This document shows positions 21,948-33,582 of a DNA stretch of 64,000 nt, one piece after another; the stretch's first letter is position 1; every line of letters begins with the position of its first letter. Origin of the DNA: Halicephalobus mephisto (lineage: Eukaryota > Nematoda > Chromadorea > Rhabditida > Panagrolaimidae); the NCBI GenBank assembly GCA_009193035.1, contig SWDT01000129.1, positions 235,537-299,536 of the forward strand, written 5' to 3'. Under the pieces are notes generated by a model. The model did not search any database and was not told the origin of the DNA. It saw only the letters and a program-made list of their open reading frames with translations. Both the position numbers and the translations under genes were made by a program.

Positions 21948-24900
21948 ATGAAAACTGTTAAAAAACGAAGGTTATTCGTCGTCCTCAGCTTCTTTTTGTT
22001 GTTTACTTCCGGAGCAAGTAACCCCTTCGAAGACGACTACGAAAGCAACGGGAAACTGGAATCAAATCACCATCACCACCATAACGACCACCACCATCAC
22101 AACGATGAAAGAAAGAAGTTTGTTTTTATTTTTCTATATATGAATTTTAATTTTCCATATATGAAATTTACTTTTTCACATATAAAAGATAGTTTTTATA
22201 AATGGATTTTAATTTCTGATATATGAATTTTAATTTTCTATATATGAAAAATAGTTTTTATATATGAATTTTAATTTTCTATATATGAAAAATAGTCTTT
22301 ATAAATGGATCTTTTTAGTTTTATAAAAAATTTTTTACTTTTTCAGAGGTTTCCATGCCAAAGTGGACACTGAGGAAGAAGACAATGGGTTCAGTTACAA
22401 AGTGGACACTAGTGTTAAATCAGACACCGGAGAGAAGTTCCAGGATCTCAAGATCCACCAAAGTCCTTACGGTACCAGCAGAGATCCGTCTTTGAGCAGC
22501 AAACATGACGATAAACAGGTGATCACTGGGATCCCTGACTTAAGTGACCCTTGTTTCCGGAGGTATGCGAACAGCATCATCGTGAACGCCCAGCCGTATG
22601 AAAGACGGTCTTCGATCTCGTTGACGAACTGCAAGGTCCAGTGTCTGCAGTCCCAAATCGGGGTCTACAGCTGCAGGTCCTTCGTTTACGACAATGTCAA
22701 TCAAGTTTGCGACCTTTTCGCCCATGTAGGGGACCAGTCCCCCGCGAGGTTGCTCAAGTTCCAAACAAGGGACTACTTCGAACCTACCGCCGCCATCAGC
22801 TGCAACGCTGATGCTGTCCTCGTCACCTCAACTCCTTTACCGTCAGAATTCCCGACTCCTGCAAGCACAACCATCTTCAAGGAACAAAATAACGGAGATT
22901 CACCAACCTTGGGAAATTCAATCGTCTCTTCCGTCGTTCCTTTGCCTCCAGCAGAATCCTCCACCTCTTGTGAAGTTGGGAAATCCGCCAGATTCTTGAA
23001 AACACAGGATTTCCAACTTCACACATTCGATGACGTCATCATTGAAGGAATAACCCTGGATGAATGCATCAGTTTCTGCACAACAAACATCGCGGTAGGC
23101 TTATCTTTCTTGAACAAGCAAAGAAACAAGTTTTCAAAGGGGCACCTGGGTGTTAGGTATGGTACCTTCAATGTCCCCCAATGACTTCATATATGAAAAT
23201 TAACCTTACAAAGAGATAGAAAGCTTTTGTTTCATATATGCTAAGCCAGAGGATTCTAGATCCATCTAAAAAGAGCATATTCCTAAATATTGATCATGAA
23301 ATAATCGCGCAAAATTGAAGTCATTACATAGGCTATTTGAGTTTTTAACAACCTTCAGAAATTCGCGTTGGAACCATTTCACAGAAAAGTTCATATATAA
23401 TTTATATAATATACGATTATGAAATTTCATAAAAGCACGAAATAGTTTAAATAGAAAAATAAAATCATTACATAGGTTATTTGAGTTTCTAATAACCTTC
23501 AGAAATTCCTCTCGAGACACCCTTGCAACAATATTCATTTCTACTTTTTTAGTGTAGTTTTACCCTAAATTTCAGGCTAATGGATCAGCGATCAAGTGTA
23601 ATTCTTTTGAATATTCTGAATCCAAATGTGTCCTGTCTACAGAAACGGCGGTTCCTCTAGGAAACGGACAACTGAAACAAGAACAAGGAACGGACTACTA
23701 CGAGAAGGTTTGCGTCGACGAAAAACTCGCTAGGTAACAATTTATTTCCTGATATTTAAAAATCAATTAAAGTAATTGCTTTTGTAGGATATTTTGATGG
23801 TAATTATAGTTTTTAGGATGTTTATTAACAATTTCATATATCAAAATTAATCCTAAAAAACCACATATCTCATTTACTGCTTTAGGCAATTCTAGATCTT
23901 TTTCGAAGCAGTATACTTCTCGAAAAATTAATTACGAAATAGTTTAGAATTATGAAATCTAAATTTTAGACTGCTTTAAATTCTAAAACATTTCGAAAAT
24001 TCACCTAAGAGCAACTTTATAAAAAATCCATATATTAATTTTTACAATCTATTGTTATTTTCGAAATTTCTCAAAATTACGGAATAATAATTACACAAAA
24101 TTGAAATTTCGAACTAGTTTAGGTTTCAAGACTTCCCCTCGAGGCTATTCCATGAAAAAGTTCATATATGAATTTGCATAATATATGGTAATCCATTTTC
24201 AGAGAATGTCCCTCTGTTTACAGCCGATTCCCTCAGATGATTTTAGTGGGATTTGCGGAAACGGTCGTGGATGCGAGTTCCCTCCAGCAATGCTTCGACA
24301 ACTGCCTCAACAGCAAGAAACTCTATGGATTCAAGTGTATTTCTGGAATGTACTACTTCGAAGAACCTCAACTCAACTGTATTCTGAATACTGAAGACAG
24401 ATTCACTCAACCTGATTTGTTCACAAGCGAATCCTCGGATCTGGTGGATTATTTCGAAACTGGCTGCAACGATTCCATCAACGGAGCCACTAGACGTTTT
24501 GCAAGTCCTTCTTCCTTAGGAAACGACTTTGAAGCAAAAAAACAAGGTAATTAAAATTTACTTTTCAAATTTACAACAAGAAAAATAATTCTTTTTAGTT
24601 TCTAAAGTGTTAATTACCACTTTTCGGACATTTGTTAGTAATCTCATATATGAAAACCAACTTCGAAGGATAGAGGATTTTAGATCCTGTATATCCTAAT
24701 TTAAAATTCCTAGATTTAGGAAAAATTTAATTCTGAAATTTTAATTACGAAATCGCTATCACGCAAAACTAAGATTTTATTCCATTTTTTGTATCAAAAG
24801 TTCGTATTTGGATCATTTCATAAAAGTTTACACATCAATTTTATATACCTGATTAATTACGAAATAATCATAGTAGAAAATCAAAATTTTAGGTTAATTT

Positions 24901-25768
24901 AATTTTTAAAAACTTTGAAATTTTCCTCGAGACAATTATTTTAAAAATTTGTTTTTACAATAATATTACTTTTTAGATTTTGTCGGCAAACAAGATGACG
25001 TAGATCTAGGGTGGACAGAGTGGTCTTCGTGCACCGGAGCCACGGCTCTGCAGCAAAGAACTAAAATCTGTGGTCAAGGAACGATCTGTGGACACGATAG
25101 TCGTCCTTGTAGTCAACCAACTGAAGAGTCTTCCGTTAGGAAAGCTCCGCAAAGAAAAAGAAAACTTTCTGAACTCTCAAAAGGTTAGTTTTATTTTCAC
25201 ATATAATCAAAATAACCAGTCTTCTGGGAGTTACTGTGGTCTTAGGCATGAGTTTTAAGACTTTCACAAATGACTTCATATATGAAAATTAACTTTAAAA
25301 GCGGATAGAGGACTTTAGATCCTGTATGTCCTAATCTAGAAAGTGTCAGATCTATTTAGGCAGAATTTCCTCTAAAATTGATTTCGAAATTGGAATGTTA
25401 GGCTAATTTGATCTCTGAAGATTGTAACGAAACTTGTTTTCGATTTTTATCATATGGTTCATTATGAAATTATATAAAATTACGAAATAACTCCCAAACA
25501 AAACCTAAATTTTAGGGTATTTGAATTTTAGGAATTTCTAGAAATTCGCGTCAGGACCATTTTGTAAAGAAATTTATTTTCGATTTTTTTAATAAAAGTT
25601 TTTTCAGAAGAAATCCTCGCGGCTTGGAGACATGCAAAATGTCCACTGAGTACTTGCTGTCCTATCTTTGGAGGCTGCCAGATCGGGATGATCCAAAATC
25701 CGGCCAGCAGGAAGATCGAATGGTGCTTTGATCCATGTCCCAAAAAACGAGCGGCTCGCATGGCATAA
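21948..25768 (+). CDS. Secreted multi-PAN/apple-domain protein with a TSP1-like segment and His-rich linker
   Basis: Exons 21948-22117, 22347-23094, 23576-23733, 24203-24546, 24977-25183 and 25608-25768 give 595 residues. The signal peptide (LFVVLSFFLLFTSGAS) is followed by a His/Asn-rich linker (HHHHHNDHHHHND). PAN/apple-type modules start near residues 126 (CFRRYANS), 265 (CEVGKSARF) and 360 (ECPSVYSRF), each with the CxxxC pattern typical of the fold. Near residue 490 WTEWSSCTG and QRTKICGQG resemble a thrombospondin type 1 repeat. The C-terminus has a small CPLSTCCPIFGGC cysteine cluster and a basic end. PAN modules bind proteins or carbohydrate; a cuticle or extracellular-matrix role is inference. 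Introns 2-5 are largely repeat A. Confidence 0.75.
23160..23570 (+). repeat. Dispersed intron repeat A (PAN gene intron 2, sense)
   Basis: TTCATATATGAAAATTAACC, GAGGATTCTAGATCC and AAATTCGCGTTGGAACCATT, in that order; a partial second copy follows. Confidence 0.75.
23790..24195 (+). repeat. Dispersed intron repeat A (PAN gene intron 3, sense)
   Basis: TTTTTAGGATGTTTATTAAC and TTTCATATATCAAAATTAAT at the start, ending a few bases before the acceptor. Confidence 0.75.
24590..24970 (+). repeat. Dispersed intron repeat A (PAN gene intron 4, sense)
   Basis: CTCATATATGAAAACCAACT followed by AGAGGATTTTAGATCCTGTA. Confidence 0.75.
25215..25600 (+). repeat. Dispersed intron repeat A (PAN gene intron 5, sense)
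   Basis: TTCATATATGAAAATTAACT, GATCCTGTATGTCCTAATCT and AAATTCGCGTCAGGACCATT; runs to the acceptor. Confidence 0.8.
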
Positions 25769-25795
25769 TTATATTGTAAAATTATCTCGTTAATG

Positions 25796-25801
25796 AATAA
25801 A
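25796..25801 (+). terminator. Polyadenylation signal of the PAN-domain gene
   Basis: AATAAA 27 nt after the stop codon. Confidence 0.65.
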
Positions 25802-26032
25802 TGTAAATTTAAAATTAAAAAAAGTGAAACAGGACGGTTTTTGGAGAAAAATCAATAGAAACAGGCAACCGGAAATGGAATCAAAGTTATGTAAATACGA
25901 AAAGGTGTCGATGACAGTTTTGATGAGTCATAGTTGTCGACAATCAGGGCGCTCCTGAGATGGGAAATTCGACGACCAGTTATTCCTTATCAAAATAGCT
26001 TGGTTCATTGATTTGTGTCCCAGTGATCGGGA

Positions 26033-27946
26033 ATGGAATCGTTGTTGCCTAAACTGACCGCGAAAGTACTGGATAGTGAATCTGAAATAAAAGTGAAAAA
26101 AAAATCTAAAAAAGTAATAAAAACAGAAATAAGTTCGCCCAAGGATTTCAGGTTTGTTTTTTTGTAATTTAATTAAATAGTATTTTTAGACATTCATTGC
26201 ATATTTCGTCGATGAAAACGAGAGCGCCGAACGGGATGGTCGAGATCGAAGTCGACGGGAAGCAGGTTTACGTAGACCCTGAGGCGATGCACAAAATTCA
26301 GCACTGCGAAAGTGATCCTATCTTTGAAGGTGACGAATGGTGAGTCATTATTTATGAAATAATATTATTTAAAACTAAAAACACGGTTTATATGGAATAT
26401 TATAACGTTAAACACAATAATTAGGGTTTTTATTAACACTTTCATATATCAAAATTAATCTTAAAAGGTAGATAGAGAGTTGTGTATCCTGTATATCTTG
26501 ATCTAAGGATTCTAAATTTATTTAGGGAGAATATAGTTCCAAAAAATAGATTACGAAATGACTATCGAGAGAAACCTCAATTTTAGGACTTTTATTAACA
26601 CTTTCATATATGAAAATTAATCTTAAAAGGTAGATAGAGAGTTGTGTATCCTGTATATCCTAGTCTAGAAAGTCTTGTTTATTTATAGGGAATATAGTTC
26701 CAGAAAATAGATTACGAAATGACTATCGAGAGAAACTTCAATTTTAAGACTTTTATTAACACTTTTATATATCAAAATTAATCTTAGAAGGTAGATAGAG
26801 ACTTATGTATCCTGTATATCTTGATCTAAAGATTCTAGATCTATTTAAGAGTAATTTGTCTAAAAAAATGAATTACGAAATTATGAGATTACAAAATAAC
26901 TCCTTCGTAAAATTCAAACCTTGATGTAAGCGACTTTAATTTCTAGTAACTTCCAAAAAATCTCCTTAATACAATTTTACAAGAAATTTACTGTTGATTT
27001 TTATAAATAATTTTCTTTGAAATTTTTGAATTCCCGCGTAGAGAGAGACAAATTTACAAAAATGGAAAAACTGGTAAATCTGGCCTCTCTCTTTTTATTT
27101 TTAGGACTTTTTTAAAAACTGTAAAAACTCGTTTTGAAGGATTTTTAAAAAAAAGTTCATATATGATTTTCAAAGTAGTGTGATTACTGGATTGTTTTAA
27201 TTTGTGAAATAATAATGTTTATTAAATTTAGTGCTGTTGATGCTTCGCCGATCCAGACGCCGGTGGAGAGAACACAGAAGACTCCGCATTTGTCCGAAAT
27301 CAACAACCAACCGTTTGGAAAAGCTGTGGAATCGACGGACTCTCCGACGACTCCTCCAGGATTAGTTAATTGTAGTTTTCCTGTTTCTGTTAAAAGAAGA
27401 CCGGCTCCTCCACCGCCTCCGGCAACCTCGAAGCCGATGTTGAAGTTAGTTCCTCCAGAAACCTTAGATGTACCTAGTAGAGATTCTACGGATCTAGATG
27501 ATGAAACGAAACAACTGATGGAGCAGCTGATCGGATTAAGGATGAGGAGAGAGCAGCTCGAAGTCGAGCTCAAGGCGGCCGAGGACAAGTTGGCGACAAA
27601 AATCTACGGAAAAGCCGGCATAGGATTCGAGCCGTACGCCAAAGTGTCCATCAACGACAATTCCCCTGATACCGTAGAGACAACAAAGGACACGGGTTCC
27701 GATCGGTCAAAGAGCCCAACCAAGTCCTTCGAGGACGAGGTTTTCGAAGCTCTGGATTCAGTCCTCGAAGAAGCAGAAAACACCTTCGTCCCCGCTTCGA
27801 AACCCTGGATTCCTGCTGTAAATGATGCTTCATTATCTGAGCCTTCTGAGGACCCAGATGAAACCGCAAACCAACGACCGGTACCTCCACCGAGAAAAAA
27901 CAAGAAAATTCACAAAGAACAAGAATCATCCATCATCAGATTGTAA
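26033..27946 (+). CDS. Proline-rich coiled-coil protein, function unknown
   Basis: Exons 26033-26151, 26190-26339 and 27232-27946 (phase 2 joins) give 327 residues. The N-terminus is Lys-rich (KVKKKSKKVIK), then a small block VEIEVDGKQVYVDPEAMHK. Two poly-Pro motifs (RPAPPPPPA and PVPPPRKNK) flank a predicted coiled coil (LMEQLIGLRMRREQLEVELK) and an acidic Ser/Glu region. No signal peptide or TM. Poly-Pro motifs suggest SH3, WW or EVH1 binding, which is inference. I do not recognise the family. Intron 2 holds three tandem partial copies of repeat A and one repeat B. Confidence 0.7.
26400..27000 (+). repeat. Three tandem partial copies of repeat A (sense)
   Basis: TTTTATTAACACTTTCATAT and the TAGATAGAGAGTTGTGTATC block recur at about 26425, 26590 and 26755. 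Nearly the same tandem arrangement occurs in the ENGase intron at 37100-37500. Confidence 0.8.
27005..27110 (+). repeat. Dispersed repeat B copy
   Basis: TTTTTGAATTCCCGCGTAGA, then ATGGAAAAACTGGTAAATCT. Matches 21150-21215 closely. Confidence 0.7.
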
Positions 27947-28232
27947 TTATCCCTAAAATTCATCTATTTCTATTCTGTGGAGCTTGTTGGTTGTTTTAAA
28001 AAACAGTACAATATATGAAAAACTTCAAAAAAATAAGTTAAAAACATAATTGTTAAATTTGAAAAACTTAAAGCGATATTCGTTGCCAAACTTTCCAAAA
28101 ACGATTAATTTTACCAAGTAGGTCTGGGGCGAGAACCAGGTTCAGAAAGGTGCGAGTCGCTTCCGTCGCGCTCCTTCTTCTGCTTCCTACCGACGTCAGT
28201 TTTCATAGCTGGAGTGTTCTGGGTTGTTGAGG

Positions 28233-31200
28233 ATGGTCAAATTGCTGCTTTTCGCAGCTTTAATATCGTTTCCCCTTGGTTCTGCGGATAATGGTAAGTC
28301 TGTATTTTGGTTTTGAAAGTCAATATACCCCTATTTAAAATCCCAACGCGTTGGTGTATTTCAATCTTAGCATTAATCTGTCTTAACTTTAATTTCGATA
28401 TATTGAAGTCGAAGTAATTTTCACATAATTTGGTATTGAGTGGGGAAAAACGTCTTAATAGGGTGTCTTTGTTTTAGTTGAGATTTTTAGGATGTTGGGT
28501 AATAGTTTCATATGTTAAAATTAACCCTAATAAATAGATGAAACTTTACAAACCCCCATATTCTAATTTGAGAAGTCCTAGATGCACCTAAAGAGGGTGA
28601 TATATTTCTCAAACGTTTGTTACTAGAGAGTCACTGCGCAAAGCAAATTTTAGGCTGCATTAGTTTCTAGGAATTCTTGGCGAGACAGTTCAAAGCTACT
28701 TTTATTTTGTACTTTTTGTAGTGCTGTAGTATTTAAATATTGTCCTTGGTATTTCCAAACCTTTATATTGCTTGTATTTAGCTCGAGTAGATTGCTCTGG
28801 CCGACCCAATGGTATCTATTCAGCTGAAGCTTGTGGTCCCGAGTTTTTTGTCTGCCAAGATGGAGAGTATAGAATCGGTCAATGTAAAGAAGGATATTAC
28901 TTCAATGAAAGATCTATGTTGTGTGAGACTGCGACGGAAAGGTTTTGTCCGCACTTGATACCTATGGATGCCGAAATGGAGTGTTCTGATGGTTCTGTGT
29001 CGTCGAGTCAATTTGCACCTGCTGCCGCTTGTACGGAAGACGGTAATTTCCCTGTTACACGGTGTTCAAAGATTTTCCGAGTTTGCCAGAATGGTGTTCA
29101 GTCGTTTTCTGAGTGTCCTGATGGCTATTTCTTCCATACTGGATTCCGTGCTTGTGCTGATCATTGCGAGGTTGCTCCTGAAGCATCGAGAATTAACGCA
29201 CCTGTGAACGAAGAGTCTGAAAACTCGTTGGAAGTTGATGGATTTATGGCTGGTGCCAATATATGTGAGGAGGACGGTATTTTCCCTATTATGAAATGTT
29301 CGCGAGTGTTCCGGATTTGCAAAAGTGGTGCTCAGTCGTTCTTTGAATGTCCGGAAGGGTATTTTTATAATGCTGAGTTTGGTGCCTGTGCTGATCATTG
29401 TGAGATCGACGATGTTCAGATGCCTATTAGTAAAATTCCCATTGTTTCTCAAAATGTCCGACTTCCCGATGAAACTGCAATGCATCAACCTGTCGTGTCT
29501 CCGAGGATCAAAGATGATTCAGCAGTTAATCTAGAATCTGAAGAGTCGCTTGAAGTTGACGGATTTATGGCTGGTGATAATATATGTGAAGAAGATGGTA
29601 ATTTCGCTATTATGAAGTGCTCGAGAGTTTTCCGAGTTTGCCAGAATGGTGTTCAGTCTTTCGCTGAATGTCCAGAAGGATATTTCTTCCATTCTGAATT
29701 TGGTGCTTGTGCTGACCATTGTGAGACGATCGTTGCTGAAGGTCCCGCAATTAATCAAGAGATTGCTCAACAACCAGTTAAAGAAGTTCCGTCAACGAAT
29801 CAGCAATCGACCGATGTTCATGAGAATGTGGTTCAATCGATGAATGAAATGCCTTCCGTGAATGAAGAATACCAGAAGTCTCTCGAAATGGATTCTTTGA
29901 GAGTTCCTATGTGTGAGCAAGATGGTGTATTTCCTGTTTCGGAATGTTCGAAGATGTTCAAGGTTTGTCGCGATGGTATTGAGACAGTTTCTGAATGTCC
30001 TGATGGGTATTTCTTCCATACTGGATTTGGTGCTTGTGCTGATCACTGTGGAGCTACTCCTCAAAGACCTGCCGATACGCAAGAAACAACTATTGCTGAA
30101 GAAATTACTTTGCCTCAATTGGCTGTGCCCCAACCGACTAGTGAGCCTCTTCCTATGATCCAGGAATCTGACAGTTCTCTTGAAAGTGACAGAAACACAC
30201 CTGATCCTGAATGTCAACAGGATGGTAGTTTTGAAGTTACGAAGTGCTCAAGAATCTTCCGAGTTTGCCGTAATGGTATGCAATCGTTCTCTGAATGTCC
30301 TGATGGGTATTTCTTTAATCCTAGATTTGGTGGATGTGTTAATAATTGTGAAACTGATGTTCCTCAAAGACCTGTCGAAACTCAAACAATGATTGTTGAA
30401 GAAATTCTGCCTCAGTTTGCAGTACCTCAATCAACCAATAGACCTCTTCCTTTGGTTCAAGAACATGAGGATTCTCTTGAAGCTGATGGATTTACAGCAG
30501 CTGAGTCCCCTTGTCAGGAAGATGGTACTTTCGCTATTACTGAATGTTCAAGAGTTTTCCGAGTTTGCCAGAATGGTGTTCAATCTTTCGCTGAATGTCC
30601 TGATGGATATTTCTTCCATCCTGAATTTAATGCTTGTGCTGATCGTTGTGAAACGGACATTCCCCAGGTGCCTATTGATAATCAAGAAACAATTATCACA
30701 GAAGAGACTGCCTTGCCTCAGTTTGCAGTACCTCAACCAACCAATAGACCTCTTCCTTTGGTTCAGAAACATGAGGATTCTCTCGAAGCCGATGGATTTA
30801 CAGCAGCTGAGTCTTCATGTCAGCAGGATGGTAATTTTGCTATTACGAAGTGTTCACAAGTTTTCCGAGTTTGCCAGAATGGTGTTCAATCTTTCGCTGA
30901 ATGTCCTGATGGATATTTCTTCCATCCTGAATTTAATGCTTGTGCTGATCATTGCGAGACTGTTGTTCCGGAAGATCCTGTGATTAATCAGGAAATTGCT
31001 CAACAACCGATGGTTGAAGTCCCAACTATTAGTCAAGAACCTGAGAACTCCCTTGAAGTTGATACAGTTGCAGCTACTTCTGCTTGTGAACGAGATGGAA
31101 GCTTTGAAATTGGGAAATGTTCGAAAGTCTTCCGAGTTTGCCGTAATGGTGTGGAATCGTTCTTCGAATGCCCTCTAGGATATTTCTTCAATCCAGAATT

Positions 31201-33161
31201 TGGTGGATGTACTGATCATTGTGGAACGAATATTCCTCAGATGCCTGTTGACGACCAAGAAACCGTGGTTTCTGAACCGATTGTACAGGATGTTCCATTC
31301 GTTAACCCAAGTCCAGAATATGACAATCAGATGGATGTATCCAGATATCAATCTCAAGAACCAGTAGTGACTGCTCCTCCATCCGAATATATTTCTGATC
31401 AATGGACTGCCTATCAAATGACTGAGAAACCGACTACCTATGCTCCTGTTCAACCTGAATTACCAGTGTATGTGGAAACTCCAGTTGAAGAACCATTGCC
31501 ACCACAGAATCCTTTTGTGACAGTTCCTCCTTATGTTGAATTGCCAACCGAACCTCAATCTCCAACGACTGATGTCCCTTACGTTGAGTTGCCGGCTGAA
31601 CCTCAATATCCAACAACTGATTTTCCTCATTTTGAATTACCAAGTGAACCTCAATATCCAACAACTGATGCTCCTCGTTTTGAATTGCCAACCGAACCTC
31701 AATATCCAACGACTGCTGCCCCTCATAACTACGATAAGCCTGTTGCTGATGCATTTTATCGACTTCCTGAAGCTACGAAAGCTCCGGTTTATAAGGGTTA
31801 CAAGAAAACACTCTATGATGGATTTGGTCGTGGTTCCAGACGTGGACCTGTCATTGTTTACGTTAATAACGGTAATATTTATTAATCCAGGTTCTTTTGT
31901 ATTCGTAATTTTAGATGTTCGTGATGGATTCCATGGACGAGCTCTTAATATCCCTATTTTGAATCCATTTGGTGTGCCTAAGAAAGTACCGAAATTAAGA
32001 AGAGATGGATTTGATCGTGGAGATACTCCTGAGCGTCCTTCATTCTCGCCATTTGGCCGGACTTTTGGCAGACAAAGACGATTGAATGATTATTTTCAAG
32101 GAAGACATTTGAGAGTTCCGATTATTAACCCGTTTGCTCGTTTCGAAAGAAGGAAGCATTACGGTCCGTATACCAAGTGAGTGATTGTGGTTGAGGACTT
32201 GTGATTGAATTGTTTTTTAGGGTTGGATATGCTGTTAGTAATCCTCAGAAGAGTGTGGATATTGCAGAAGAATCGGATAAAGATCAGGATCCAGAAGTTG
32301 AATCGGAAGCTCCAATTACTAATGATGAAAATGAAGGAAACAAATCGGAAGAAGTTCTGTGGCGTAAACGTCGATCTGCCAATCCGATGTGCTGGGTGAA
32401 GAAGTTCTCTTATCGTCCTGAGTCTTTGGGTAATGAAAACTCAAGAGCTCGTTCACTCGATGTCCCAACAAGCACTGATGCTGTAGTTGAGGTTTCTGAA
32501 TCTCTTCCTACCAGCCCTGAGTGTTTGGGTAGAGAAGATGGCCACAAATTTGCCTCTGGGTCGTGCCGTGTTTCGTTCTTCGAATGCATGAAGGTTGGTT
32601 TTTAGTTGAGTTGACATCTTTGATGCTTGGTTTTAGGGTACTGCCGTCTTGCAATCGTGTATTCGTCCAGGTGAAGTGTTTTCAGCCGATTTGAATGAAT
32701 GCACACCAATGACTGAAGTTGTTGAGTGTCAAATCGATCAATCGTCTGCTGAAGTTGTTCTTGATGACTCTGAATTCTTCTGTAGATCTAGAAAAGACGG
32801 CTTCTACCAACATCCTTCTGAATGTCATAGAGTTGTGCAGTGCTTTGGAGGAGAAGTATTCGAACACCCTTCTTGTGAAAATAACTTAGGATTTGATGAA
32901 CGTCGTGGAATTTGTGATTACCGTCACAACGTCCCCGGATGCGGTGTCGAGCGTCGTGCTATTTCTGCAAATGATACTTCTTCTGGATGTAACGGACGCG
33001 AACATGGTGCTCATATTGCTGATGATGGAAATTGTGGATCGTATTTCCGATGTGTTTGGGATCATCTTGAATTAATGTCTTGTCCTGAAGGAACAGCTTT
33101 CAACCCAGAACTTAGTGTCTGTGATTATCCTAGTTCAGTTCCTAATTGCTCCAACATGTAA
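28233..33161 (+). CDS. cbd-1: CBD-1-like chitin-binding protein with 12 peritrophin-A (CBM14) domains
   Basis: Exons 28233-28293, 28782-31871, 31915-32176, 32221-32593 and 32637-33161 give 1436 residues with a signal peptide (LLLFAALISFPLGSA). Nine six-cysteine CBM14 domains lie in the large exon, each with a near-constant CPDGYFFHPEFNACADHC-like end. A Pro/Thr repeat stalk (PTEPQYPTTDAP units) and a basic Arg/Phe/Pro region with furin-like RKRRS follow, then three more CBM14 domains near the C-terminus. The count of 12 matches what I recall for C. elegans CBD-1, which anchors the vitelline layer of the eggshell to chitin. Binding chitin in the eggshell is therefore the likely role. The three downstream introns are 43-44 nt; intron 1 carries repeat A. 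Confidence 0.88.
28450..28730 (+). repeat. Dispersed intron repeat A (cbd-1 intron 1, sense)
   Basis: TTTTTAGGATGTTGGGTAAT, TTTCATATGTTAAAATTAAC and GCATTAGTTTCTAGGAATTC. Confidence 0.7.
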
Positions 33162-33529
33162 TAACCGTATTGTGTATCAATTTTTAACAATATTATTATG
33201 TTAGAATATCATATCTTGTGTAGATAAAAGTATGAAGATGGAGTTTTGTTCGATGGATTGTTGGGAAGGAGGGTCTTTGAACGTAGTTTTTTTGCATTAA
33301 TTTTATAGTGTTTATTTAATTTGAAAAACATTTAAAAAAGTTGTTTTGAGATAATTGGAAATATTTTTAATTTTTAGATTGGTAAAATTGATAGAATTTT
33401 TTTAAAAAGATTATTTAGTAAATATAATGATTTTTTAGGTAAACTGTAAGCTGACGTTGTTTTGACAAAGGTCTCGAAAAGAATTTTTTGCTCATTTGTT
33501 TGCTTTTTTTTTGACGATTGACATTGTTG

Positions 33530-33535
33530 AATAAA
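33530..33535 (+). terminator. Polyadenylation signal of cbd-1-like gene
   Basis: AATAAA about 370 nt after the cbd-1 stop and only ~42 nt before the trans-splice-like acceptor of the next gene. Confidence 0.5.
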
Positions 33536-33582
33536 ATTTTTATTTAAAAAAAAAAAATTATTTTCATTTTATTTTAGTGAAA

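Noticed and set aside
29066..31754. Many long antisense and out-of-frame ORFs across the cbd-1-like exon
   Set aside because: They mirror the repeated CBM14 domains and their lengths track the repeat unit. The sense frame has the conserved cysteines, so these are shadows.
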